The notes under the pieces are model-generated. The model did no database searches, had not been told where the DNA came from, and saw only the letters and a list, made by a program, of their open reading frames with translations. From assembly GCF_001941825.1 (NCBI RefSeq), contig NZ_CP019038.1, positions 5,580,001-5,644,000 of the forward strand: DNA of 64,000 nt. Reading direction: 5' to 3'. The position numbers were made by a program, and so were the translations under genes. The DNA comes from Massilia putida (GTDB taxonomy: Bacteria > Pseudomonadota > Gammaproteobacteria > Burkholderiales > Burkholderiaceae_D). This document shows, piece after piece, positions 18,047-25,458 of this stretch; the first letter of the stretch is position 1; the number at the start of each line of letters is the position of its first letter.

Positions 18047-18310
18047 ATGCCCATCAGACGCCTGCCCGAGGGCGCCGAGTACGACCCGAACCGGGTACTC
18101 GATGCCATCATCAACAAGCTCAAGCTCAAGAACGACGCCGCGCTGTCGCGCGTGCTGGAAGTCGCGCCGCCCGTGATCAGCAAGATCCGCCACAACACGC
18201 TGCCGATCGGCGCCACGATCCTGCTGCGCATGCATGAGGAGTCGGACATCAGCATCCGCGAGCTGCGCGCGCTGATGGTGCGCAGGGACGGCGCGGCAGG
18301 CGCGGCCTGA
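18047..18310 (+). CDS. Small Cro/C1-like helix-turn-helix protein
   Basis: An 87-residue protein. The middle part (NDAALSRVLEVAPPVISKIRHNTLPIGATILLRM) reads as a helix-turn-helix with the recognition helix around PPVISKIRH. The start at 18047 is chosen over the ATG at 18020 because the latter lies inside a repeat cluster and has no ribosome-binding site. It may regulate itself or neighbours; its position next to the repeat-protein locus is notable but not proof of a link. Confidence 0.7.
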   Translation: MPIRRLPEGAEYDPNRVLDAIINKLKLKNDAALSRVLEVAPPVISKIRHNTLPIGATILLRMHEESDISIRELRALMVRRDGAAGAA

Positions 18311-18311
18311 A

Positions 18312-18350
18312 CCGAAAAAAAATCCGCCCGGGGAACGGGGCGGATCGGAC
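18312..18350 (-). terminator. Intrinsic terminator of repeat-protein gene A
   Basis: On the minus strand ATCCGCCC pairs with GGGCGGAT around a short loop and is followed by eight T. A second strong hairpin (CCGACGCGGCC/GGCCGCGTCGG, 18350-18382) precedes it. It lies ~80 bases after the stop of the gene at 18431. Confidence 0.7.
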
Positions 18351-18430
18351 CGACGCGGCCCGTGAGGGGCGGCCGCGTCGGGAGGACTGCGAAACGTGGT
18401 GACGTCCTCGTGCCGTGACGTCCTCGTGCC

Positions 18431-19462
18431 TCAGGCGGCCTTGGCCGCGGTGTGCGGACCAGCGCAGAACGCGGTGTCGGCCTTGATCGCGCTGCGTTCC
18501 TTGGTGTGCGGACCGGCGCAGAAGGCGGTGTCGGCCTTGATCGCGCTGCGTTCCTTGGTGTGCGGACCGGCGCAGAAGGCGGTGTCGGCCTGGATCGCGC
18601 TGCGTTCCTTGGTGTGCGGACCGGCGCAGAAGGCGGTGTCGGCCTTGATCGCGCCGCGTTCCTTGGTGTGCGGACCGGCGCAGAAGGCGGTATCGGCCTT
18701 GATCGCGCTGCGTTCCTTGGTGTGCGGACCGGCGCAGAAGGCAGTCGCCTGTTTGTGCGGCCCGGCGCAGAAGGCGGTATCGGCCTTGATCGCGCTGCGT
18801 TCCTTGGTGTGCGGACCGGCGCAGAAGGCCGTGGCCTCTTTGTGCGGACCCGCGCAGAAGGCGGTGTCGGCCTTGATCGCGCTGCGTTCCTTGGTGTGCG
18901 GACCGGCGCAGAAGGCCGTGGCCTCTTTGTGCGGACCCGCGCAGAAGGCGGTGTCGGCTTTGATCGCACTGCCTTCTTTGATGTGCGGACCTGCGCAGAA
19001 GGCGGTCGCCTGGTCATGCGGGCCGGCACAGAATGCGGTGTCCGCACCGTCCAGTGCCTGCCCTGCCGCGTCGGTCGTGCCCGGATAGGCTTCGCCGAAG
19101 GTGGCTTCGTACAGTTCGCCCATGCGTTTGCCGCTGTCGAGGCGGAACTGCTCGTCCTCTTCGCCGCGCATGCCGACATACGGATAGTGGTGCAGGAAGT
19201 AGCCGAATGCCTGTTCGCAGTCGGCGGCGTATTTCATCGTATCGAGGATGTGGTAATGCCAGAACGTGTCGACGTCGACCAGCGGTGCGGTGTCCTCGTC
19301 CGGGTACAGCTTCATCAGGCACAGGAAGCGGCGGTATTCTTTTTCGACCGCATCGGCCTTTTCCGCACTCCAGCCTTCGCCGGATTCCACGTGCATCAGC
19401 TTCGTTTTGATCGGTTGGAGGTCGAGTTGCATCACGGCTTTGAACAGGTCATTGGCGTTCAT
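18431..19462 (-). CDS. Repeat protein A: GRDP/DUF1399-like N-terminus plus 13 x TAFCAGPH
   Basis: A protein of 343 residues. The start at 19462 has AGGA seven bases upstream. Residues 1-129 form a compact domain with VDTFWHYHILDT (65-75), Cys82 and FLHHYPYVG (89-97). By eye this resembles the DUF1399/glycine-rich-domain-protein fold. From residue 142 to 337 the octapeptide TAFCAGPH occurs 13 times without change. The linkers are of two kinds: a 10-residue TKERSAIKAD type and a 3-residue KEA/KQA/DQA type. No signal peptide is present, so the primary product is cytoplasmic. Codons in the octapeptides vary (TTC TGC or TGT, GGT/GGC/GGG) while residues do not. This recalls multi-core peptide precursors, but no maturation enzyme is adjacent. 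Function unknown. Confidence 0.8.
   Translation of the reverse strand: MNANDLFKAVMQLDLQPIKTKLMHVESGEGWSAEKADAVEKEYRRFLCLMKLYPDEDTAPLVDVDTFWHYHILDTMKYAADCEQAFGYFLHHYPYVGMRGEEDEQFRLDSGKRMGELYEATFGEAYPGTTDAAGQALDGADTAFCAGPHDQATAFCAGPHIKEGSAIKADTAFCAGPHKEATAFCAGPHTKERSAIKADTAFCAGPHKEATAFCAGPHTKERSAIKADTAFCAGPHKQATAFCAGPHTKERSAIKADTAFCAGPHTKERGAIKADTAFCAGPHTKERSAIQADTAFCAGPHTKERSAIKADTAFCAGPHTKERSAIKADTAFCAGPHTAAKAA
18452..19039 (-). repeat. In-frame repeat array A (54-bp and 33-bp units)
   Basis: Thirteen copies of a 24-bp core coding TAFCAGPH are spaced by 30-bp or 9-bp linkers, giving 54-bp and 33-bp units. The five N-terminal-most units alternate short and long linkers; the C-terminal units are nearly identical 54-bp copies, suggesting recent expansion. 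Confidence 0.9.
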
Positions 19463-19757
19463 GGTCATCCTCATTTGTAATGGTTAAGTACAGCAATCCC
19501 TAGTTATGGTGTGAGCGGTGAATCGACTGCCGGAAACAGTATTTCCTTGAAGCATATGATGACATCGGGCAACACACTTTCGGATTTGCAGACGTGTCTT
19601 ACACGTAGTCAATTTAGTTGAGGCAATTCACCATGTTGTTGATGTTTGTCAAAGAAACAAGTTTTATGCTTAGTGGGCTACACGAAATACGATGGGCAGA
19701 GTAGGCCGGCTCAGAAAGAATATCCTGATAACACGACAGGAAGCGCGAGGAACAGCT
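19463..19757 (-). promoter_or_regulatory. Promoter region of repeat-protein gene A with 6-bp dyad
   Basis: This AT-rich region holds no gene. The dyad ACGTGT-CTT-ACACGT lies at 19592-19606, directly after a TTGACT -35-like hexamer on the minus strand and 130-144 bases before the ATG. Gene B has the same arrangement with a compensated dyad (23259-23273). A CTAGGGATTGC motif shared with copy B is nearer the start (about 19496). The regulator is unknown; the divided sites suggest a dimeric factor. Confidence 0.55.
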
Positions 19758-21611
19758 TCAGATGACGGCCGAGCCTGAACTGTGCTCCTGCTGTTGGGAG
19801 AATGCCGGCTCGGGCCCGCCGATGACGGGCGCGGACACCATCACGGTCGTGCCGCCGTCCGGCTCGCTGAACACGGCGCAGGTGCCGCCGAGAATCACGA
19901 TGCGCTCCTCGATACCGACCAGGCCGAACGAACCGTATTTGTTGCGCCCGCCCGGCGGCAGCCCGCAACCGTTGTCGCGCACCGTCAGCGACAGCCAGCC
20001 GCCGTTCAGGCGCAACTCCACCTTCACGCGCGTTGCGTTGGCGTGCCGGACGATGTTCGTGAGCGATTCCTGCAGGATGCGGAAAAAGGCCGTGGCGCAA
20101 TGGTCGGCAAGGGCGATCTCGCCGTGGTCGTCCTGGATCTCGCACTGGATCCCCGTGCGCCGCTGGAACTGGTTGACCTGCCACTCGACGGCCGCCGACA
20201 GCCCGAGGTCGAGCACGGTCGGGCGCAGGTCGTTGATGATCTGGCGCACGCTCTTGATCGTCGTGTCGATCTGCAGCAGGGTGGCGCGCGCGCGCTTGTG
20301 CAGGTGGCTGTGCGTACCCCTGGTGCGTCCGGCCAATAGTTCGGCCTCGATGCGCAGTGCGAGCAGGCTCTGGCCGAGGTCGTCGTGGATTTCGCGCGCG
20401 ATGCGCTTGCGTTCCATTTCCTTGATCTGGTACGCGTGGTCGGCCAGGCGCCTGAGTTTCTGGTGCGACAGTTGCAGCTTGCTCTGGCTCTCGCGCAGTT
20501 CGCTCGTCATCTCCTGGGCGAGCGCGAGCGCGGCGCGGCGCGACGAGGTCAACGTGTGCAGCAGGGCGTACAGCAGGATCGAGCCGAGGAAGCCGAAGGC
20601 CATCATCAGCTTCGGATAGTACGAGTCGAATTCCGTGTACAGCGCGGATTTGCGGACGCTGTAGACGGTCTTCCAGGGGCGGCCGTTGAAGTTCAGCGGC
20701 AACGTCGTCGTGAACACATCGTCGCCGCTGTCGAGCGCCGGCGCGGGATCGCTGGCGCTGCCGCGGCTGTCGAACAGCGCGAGCGCCCGTCCGCTGGTAT
20801 CCCGGCCGTGGGTGTCGGTGCCGGGCCCGATATCGTACAGGGTCATGCGCATCCCGGAAATCGGGATCTCGTCGATGACGCCATGCAGCAGCTTCGGCAT
20901 ATTGAACGCGATCCCGAGCGAACCGACGTAGGCGGCGCGGCGCTCCTCGACCGTGTCGAGCGGCAAGCCGAAGTGGTAGACCGGCGTGCGCATCCCCAGG
21001 TAGATGTTGTTCGGCGAGGACAGTGGCAGAATCGGCGTGCCGGCCGCATAGAGCGTGCCGTTGTCGCGCGCATCCATCAATTGCTTGCTGAAGTAGCGGT
21101 TCATCGCGAGGTCGATGCCGTACAAGGCCGGATTTTTCGGGTCCGGTTCGAAATAGGCGATCAGGAGATAGTCGGGGCGGATGCCCGGCGGTGAAATGTC
21201 CATCTGTACGCCTTTGCCGAAGTGGCCCTGCATTTCTTCGCGCAAGTCGTCCATGAAGGCCAACCGGTCGGCTTCTCTCACATACGCGGCGAAATTCATG
21301 CTGTCGACCGCCGGATAATTGCGTGGCAGTTCGAGCCCGCGCACGAATTCGTGGAACCGGCGGTGCGTCATGATGTCCGTGCTTTGCAGCATGCTGCCCG
21401 CGGCACGGAGCAGGTCGGTATACGATTTGAGACGGACGCTGATGACGCTTTGCGCGTGTTTCGCGTGGTTGACGAACCGCGCCTCGGCGTCGCCTTCGAT
21501 CGAGTGAGCCGTCACGATGTACAGCAGGCTGCTGACCAGGGACGACAGCAGGGCGCCGGCCCAGAACGAGAACCGGGTGACCGAAAACGCGTCTCTCAGT
21601 GTCGTCGCCAT
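19758..21611 (-). CDS. CHASE-domain sensor histidine kinase A (NarL-type)
   Basis: A 617-residue inner-membrane kinase. A membrane helix lies at ~16-36, then a periplasmic CHASE-like sensor at ~40-320 (VDSMNFAAYVREADRLAFMDDLREE), and a second membrane helix at ~335-353. Next come a short coiled coil, a HisKA_3 dimerisation domain with REIHDDLGQ (His409), and a HATPase domain (ESLTNIVRHA, DNGCGLP, GSFGLVGIEER). Such kinases phosphorylate LuxR-type response regulators; none is adjacent. It lies directly upstream of repeat gene A. From residue ~322 on it is almost identical to kinase B while the sensor differs. Confidence 0.85.
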   Translation of the reverse strand: MATTLRDAFSVTRFSFWAGALLSSLVSSLLYIVTAHSIEGDAEARFVNHAKHAQSVISVRLKSYTDLLRAAGSMLQSTDIMTHRRFHEFVRGLELPRNYPAVDSMNFAAYVREADRLAFMDDLREEMQGHFGKGVQMDISPPGIRPDYLLIAYFEPDPKNPALYGIDLAMNRYFSKQLMDARDNGTLYAAGTPILPLSSPNNIYLGMRTPVYHFGLPLDTVEERRAAYVGSLGIAFNMPKLLHGVIDEIPISGMRMTLYDIGPGTDTHGRDTSGRALALFDSRGSASDPAPALDSGDDVFTTTLPLNFNGRPWKTVYSVRKSALYTEFDSYYPKLMMAFGFLGSILLYALLHTLTSSRRAALALAQEMTSELRESQSKLQLSHQKLRRLADHAYQIKEMERKRIAREIHDDLGQSLLALRIEAELLAGRTRGTHSHLHKRARATLLQIDTTIKSVRQIINDLRPTVLDLGLSAAVEWQVNQFQRRTGIQCEIQDDHGEIALADHCATAFFRILQESLTNIVRHANATRVKVELRLNGGWLSLTVRDNGCGLPPGGRNKYGSFGLVGIEERIVILGGTCAVFSEPDGGTTVMVSAPVIGGPEPAFSQQQEHSSGSAVI

Positions 21612-21765
21612 GAAAATACGTTTCCCAAGATGTGTTCCGGCGCTGCCGGGTATGCAATGTTAATTTTTGTAAATTACTTCGCTTGAGTGCCGGGCGTACC
21701 TAGCAGTTCGAAGAGTTGTCGTCCGGCATAGTTCAGAACCGATTCATAACGGGCGCTGCCGGAAC
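21612..21765 (-). promoter_or_regulatory. Upstream region of kinase A with conserved box
   Basis: The 22-base segment at 21699-21720 matches 25379-25400 upstream of kinase B at 20 of 22 positions. The flanking TTACTT...TTG sequence is also similar. It lies 88 bases before the start codon and is a likely promoter or regulator site common to both kinases. Confidence 0.45.
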
Positions 21766-21790
21766 GAAAAATGCCCGCAGGTGAGCGGGC
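21766..21790 (-). terminator. Intrinsic terminator of repeat-protein gene B
   Basis: On the minus strand GCCCGC pairs with GCGGGC around a short loop and is followed by ATTTTT. It lies 55 bases after the stop of the gene at 21846. Confidence 0.75.
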
Positions 21791-21845
21791 AGGTGCTTCG
21801 GCTGGAAGACGGCGCGCGGAGACGCAGTCTTCCCATGGTGAAAGG

Positions 21846-23129
21846 TCAGGCATGTGACACGGCCGCGGCGATATCGGCACGGCACATATTGATGTCCGGT
21901 CCGGCTCGTTTGTTGTCCGGCCCGGCGCGGTAGGGCGTTTCCGCGCGGGGACCGGCGCAGTAAGCGGTCGCCGCGACGGCGCCTTCGCCACGGGCGGCCT
22001 GCGCCTTCACACGCGGCCCCGCGCAGTAAGCCGTTTCCGCGCGGGGACCGGCGCAGTAAGCGGTTGCCGCGACGGTGCCTTCGCCACGGGCGGCTTGCGC
22101 CTTCACGCGCGGCCCGGCGCAGTAGGCCGTTTCCTTGCGCGGCCCCGCGCAATAGGCCGTTTCGGCACGGGGACCGGCACAGTAAGCGGTCGCCGCGACG
22201 GCGCCTTCGCCACGGGCGGCTTGCGCCTTCACGCGCGGCCCGGCGCAGTAGGCCGTTTCCTTGCGCGGCCCCGCGCAATAGGCCGTTTCGGTGCGGGGAC
22301 CGGCGCAGTAAGCGGTCGCCGCGACGGCGCCTTCGCCACGGGCGGCCTGCGCCTTCACGCGCGGCCCGGCGCAGTAGGCCGTTTCCTTGCGCGGCCCCGC
22401 GCAGTAGGCCGTTTCCGCGCGGGGACCGGCACAGTAGGCGGTCGCGGCGACGGCGCCTTCGCCACGGGCGGCTTGCACCTTCACGCGTGGCCCGGCGCAG
22501 TAAGCCGTTTCCCTGCGCGGCCCCGCGCAATAGGCCGTTTCGGCACGGGGACCGGCACAGTAAGCGGTCGCCGCGACGGCGCCTTCGCCACGGGCGGCCT
22601 GCGCCTTCACGCGCGGCCCGGCGCAGTAGGCCGTTTCCTTGCGCGGCCCCGCGCAGTAGGCCGTTTCCGCGCGGGGACCGGCGCAATAGGCGGTGCCCGG
22701 CCCGCCATCTTCTTCGCGGCAAACCTGCTCGACGACGGCTTGCGTGCCCGGATAGGCTTCGCCGAAGGTGGCTTCGTACAGTTCGCCCATGCGTTTGCCG
22801 CTGTCGAGGCGGAACTGCTCGTCCTCTTCGCCGCGCATGCCGACATACGGATAGTGGTGCAGGAAGTAGCCGAATGCCTGTTCGCAGTCGGCGGCGTATT
22901 TCATCGTATCGAGGATGTGGTAATGCCAGAACGTGTCGACGTCGACCAGCGGTGCGGTGTCCTCGTCCGGGTACAGCTTCATCAGGCACAGGAAGCGGCG
23001 GTATTCTTTTTCGACCGCATCGGCCTTTTCCGCACTCCAGCCTTCGCCGGATTCCACGTGCATCAGCTTCGTTTTGATCGGTTGGAGGTCGAGTTGCATC
23101 ACGGCTTTGAACAGGTCATTGGCGTTCAT
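21846..23129 (-). CDS. Repeat protein B: GRDP/DUF1399-like N-terminus plus 18 x TAYCAGPR
   Basis: A 427-residue paralogue of repeat protein A. Residues 1-128 are identical or nearly so to protein A, including the WHYH motif. After a short divergent segment (with one extra Cys in VCREEDGG) the octapeptide TAYCAGPR occurs 18 times between residues 146 and 395. Linkers are AE, KE or RE pairs and a 14-residue VKAQAARGEGAVAA type. They make a higher-order 42-residue unit repeated about five times. The array ends in degenerate copies (TPYRAGPD, then RAGPD) and an unrelated tail NMCRADIAAAVSHA. There is no signal peptide and no modifying enzyme nearby. Every core ends in Arg followed by a short linker, so a trypsin-like protease could release similar peptides; this is inference. 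Confidence 0.8.
   Translation of the reverse strand: MNANDLFKAVMQLDLQPIKTKLMHVESGEGWSAEKADAVEKEYRRFLCLMKLYPDEDTAPLVDVDTFWHYHILDTMKYAADCEQAFGYFLHHYPYVGMRGEEDEQFRLDSGKRMGELYEATFGEAYPGTQAVVEQVCREEDGGPGTAYCAGPRAETAYCAGPRKETAYCAGPRVKAQAARGEGAVAATAYCAGPRAETAYCAGPRRETAYCAGPRVKVQAARGEGAVAATAYCAGPRAETAYCAGPRKETAYCAGPRVKAQAARGEGAVAATAYCAGPRTETAYCAGPRKETAYCAGPRVKAQAARGEGAVAATAYCAGPRAETAYCAGPRKETAYCAGPRVKAQAARGEGTVAATAYCAGPRAETAYCAGPRVKAQAARGEGAVAATAYCAGPRAETPYRAGPDNKRAGPDINMCRADIAAAVSHA
21915..22694 (-). repeat. In-frame repeat array B (126-bp higher-order units)
   Basis: Eighteen exact TAYCAGPR octapeptides plus degenerate ones. Units of 30, 30 and 66 bp combine into a 126-bp higher-order repeat. Codons for Thr, Ala, Tyr, Cys and Gly vary between copies without amino-acid change. 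Confidence 0.9.
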
Positions 23130-23401
23130 GGTCATCCTCATTTGTAATGGTTAAGTACAGCAATCCCTAGTTATGGTGTGAGCGGTGAATCGACTGCCGG
23201 AAACAGTATTTCCTTGGAGCATATGATGACATCGGGCAATACACTGTCTAATTCGCAAACATGTCTTACATGTAGTCAATTTAAATCAGGCAACTCGTTA
23301 AGATATTGATATTTATCAAAGAAGCAACATTAGTTGTTCATGTGGATATACAGTTGTCATAAGGTAGGGTAGGGATTTATCCGGCCGGGATAAATAAAGG
23401 C
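23130..23401 (-). promoter_or_regulatory. Promoter region of repeat-protein gene B with 6-bp dyad
   Basis: No gene is seen. The proximal ~100 bases equal those of copy A. The dyad ACATGT-CTT-ACATGT at 23259-23273 is at the same distance from the start as in A and differs by two compensating bases. TTTATCC...GGATAAA (23376-23394) is a further perfect inverted repeat. Confidence 0.55.
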
Positions 23402-23432
23402 AAAAGAAAACCTCGCCACCCATGCGGCGGCG
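23402..23432 (-). terminator. Likely terminator of kinase B
   Basis: On the minus strand CGCCGCC pairs with GGTGGCG (one G-T wobble, 5-base loop) and is followed by GAGG and TTTTCTTTTG. It separates kinase B from repeat gene B, so the latter probably uses its own promoter. Confidence 0.55.
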
Positions 23433-23457
23433 AATTGCAAGAGGGAAGTATAGGGGA

Positions 23458-25311
23458 CTAGATCAGGGCAGAGCCTGGTCCATGCTCGAATTGTGCGTGG
23501 ACCGGATGTTGCACAGCACCCACTACGGGCGCGGACACCATCACGGTCGTGCCGCCGTCCGGCTCGCTGAACACGGCGCAGGTGCCGCCGAGGATCACGA
23601 TGCGCTCCTCGATGCCGACCAGGCCGAACGAACCGTATTTGTTGCGCCCGCCCGGCGGCAGCCCGCAACCGTTGTCGCGCACCGTCAGCGACAGCCAGCC
23701 GCCGTTCAGGCGCAACTCCACCTTCACGCGCGTTGCGTTGGCGTGCCGGACGATGTTCGTGAGCGATTCCTGCAGGATGCGGAAAAAGGCCGTGGCGCAA
23801 TGGTCGGCAAGGGCGATCTCGCCGTGGTCGTCCTGGATCTCGCACTGGATCCCCGTGCGCCGCTGGAACTGGTTGACCTGCCACTCGACGGCCGCCGACA
23901 GCCCGAGGTCGAGCACGGTCGGGCGCAGGTCGTTGATGATCTGGCGCACGCTCTTGATCGTCGTGTCGATCTGCAGCAGGGTGGCGCGCGCGCGCTTGTG
24001 CAGGTGGCTGTGCGTACCCCTGGTGCGTCCGGCCAATAGTTCGGCCTCGATGCGCAGTGCGAGCAGGCTCTGGCCGAGGTCGTCGTGGATTTCGCGCGCG
24101 ATGCGCTTGCGTTCCATTTCCTTGATCTGGTACGCGTGGTCGGCCAGGCGCCTGAGTTTCTGGTGCGACAGTTGCAGCTTGCTCTGGCTCTCGCGCAGTT
24201 CGCTCGTCATCTCCTGGGCGAGCGCGAGCGCGGCGCGGCGCGACGAGGTCAGCGTGTGCAGCAGGGCGTACAGCAGGATCGAGCCGAGGAAGCCGAAGGC
24301 CATCATCAGCTTCGGATAGTACGAGTCGAATTCCGTGTACAGCGCGGTCTTGGGGGCCGAATAGATCGTCTTCCAGGTCCGGCCGTGGAAATTCAGAGAA
24401 AGGGCCGTCGAAAACGTGGTGTCGCCGCCGGCGAGCGGCGGCGTGGGATCGCTGGCGCTGCCGCGGCTGTCGAACAGTGTGCGCGGCGTGCAGCCCGTGT
24501 CACGACCATGGATATCCAGCCCGGGACCGATGTCGTACAGTGTCATGCGCAGCCCCGTGATCGGCACTTCGTCCATGACGCCGTGGAGAAGTTTCGGAAC
24601 GCTGAAGGCGATGCCGAGGGAACCGGCGTAAGCTGCGCGGCGCTCGGCTACGGTATCGAGCCGGCCGCTGCCGTAATAGATGGGCATGCGCATGCCCAGA
24701 TGGGTGTCGTTCGGCTTCGACAGGGGCTGGATCTGCGTACCGGAGGCGTAAACGGTGCCTTCGTCGCGGGACTTTTCCAATTGCGTGCCGAAATAGCGGT
24801 TTGCCAACAGGTCAACGCCGTAATGCCCGGGACTGGACAGGTCGGGTTCGATGTACGAGATGACGAGGTAGGACGAGCGCCTGCCTGGCGGCGCAATGTC
24901 CAACGGGGCGGGCAGCTCGACAAGGCCCTGCATCTCCTTCCTCAGTTCCTTGATGAAGATGTCCCGCCGCTCATCGGTGACGTGGGTCGCAAAATTGATC
25001 GAGTCGACCGCCGGGAAGTGCTTGGCCAGATCCAGTCCGGTCACATACTGATGAAGCTTGCGATGGGTGATGATATCCATGCTCTGGATCATGCTGCCGG
25101 TCGACTGCAGCAGATCGTTGTATGACTTCACCCGGACGTTGATGACGCTCTGGGCATATTTTGCGTGGTTGGTGAAGCGCTCATACGCATTGTTTTCGAT
25201 CGAACGCGCAGTGACCATGTACAACAGGCTGCCGACCAGCGTCGACAGCATGGCGCCGGTCCAGAACGAAAACCGGGTAACGGAAAACGTGTCTCTCAGC
25301 GTCGTCGGCAT
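23458..25311 (-). CDS. CHASE-domain sensor histidine kinase B (NarL-type)
   Basis: A 617-residue paralogue of kinase A with the same order: membrane helix, CHASE-like sensor, membrane helix, HisKA_3 (REIHDDLGQ) and HATPase (DNGCGLP). The start at 25311 aligns with kinase A (MPTTLRDTFSVTRFSFW). The C-terminal ~275 residues are practically identical to kinase A, and the DNA over ~820 bases is nearly so. The sensor half has many substitutions, which suggests different ligands feeding the same output. No response regulator gene is adjacent. It ends before a likely terminator at 23402. Confidence 0.85.
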   Translation of the reverse strand: MPTTLRDTFSVTRFSFWTGAMLSTLVGSLLYMVTARSIENNAYERFTNHAKYAQSVINVRVKSYNDLLQSTGSMIQSMDIITHRKLHQYVTGLDLAKHFPAVDSINFATHVTDERRDIFIKELRKEMQGLVELPAPLDIAPPGRRSSYLVISYIEPDLSSPGHYGVDLLANRYFGTQLEKSRDEGTVYASGTQIQPLSKPNDTHLGMRMPIYYGSGRLDTVAERRAAYAGSLGIAFSVPKLLHGVMDEVPITGLRMTLYDIGPGLDIHGRDTGCTPRTLFDSRGSASDPTPPLAGGDTTFSTALSLNFHGRTWKTIYSAPKTALYTEFDSYYPKLMMAFGFLGSILLYALLHTLTSSRRAALALAQEMTSELRESQSKLQLSHQKLRRLADHAYQIKEMERKRIAREIHDDLGQSLLALRIEAELLAGRTRGTHSHLHKRARATLLQIDTTIKSVRQIINDLRPTVLDLGLSAAVEWQVNQFQRRTGIQCEIQDDHGEIALADHCATAFFRILQESLTNIVRHANATRVKVELRLNGGWLSLTVRDNGCGLPPGGRNKYGSFGLVGIEERIVILGGTCAVFSEPDGGTTVMVSAPVVGAVQHPVHAQFEHGPGSALI

Positions 25312-25378
25312 GAGGTCCCGCAGGCAGGCAAGGGGTGTGTTTATTGATTGCAACTTACTTGTCTTGCGTGGCTGACGA

Positions 25379-25400
25379 ACCTAGCAGGTCGGAGAGTTGT
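25379..25400 (-). promoter_or_regulatory. Conserved box upstream of kinase B
   Basis: This 22-base segment matches the one upstream of kinase A (21699-21720) at 20 positions and lies 68 bases before the kinase B start. It is probably part of the duplicated kinase promoter. Confidence 0.4.
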
Positions 25401-25403
25401 AAG

Positions 25404-25440
25404 GTAAAAAAAGCCCGGCTCATCGACTGGGCCGGGCTCG
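25404..25440 (-). terminator. Intrinsic terminator of glnS
   Basis: On the minus strand AGCCCGGC pairs with GCCGGGCT and is followed by seven T. It lies ~20 bases after the glnS stop. Confidence 0.8.
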
Positions 25441-25458
25441 TGCAGGGGCGCCAAAGAA

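Noticed and set aside
18452..22694. CRISPR-like periodic repeats
   Set aside because: Repeats are in frame with a long coding sequence, the spacing sequences are themselves repeated rather than unique, and no cas genes are present.
18452..23147. Long plus-strand frames opposite the repeat proteins (Arg/Gly-rich)
   Set aside because: They are mirror frames of a repetitive GC-rich gene, have no ribosome-binding sites, and their composition is biased only by the repeats.
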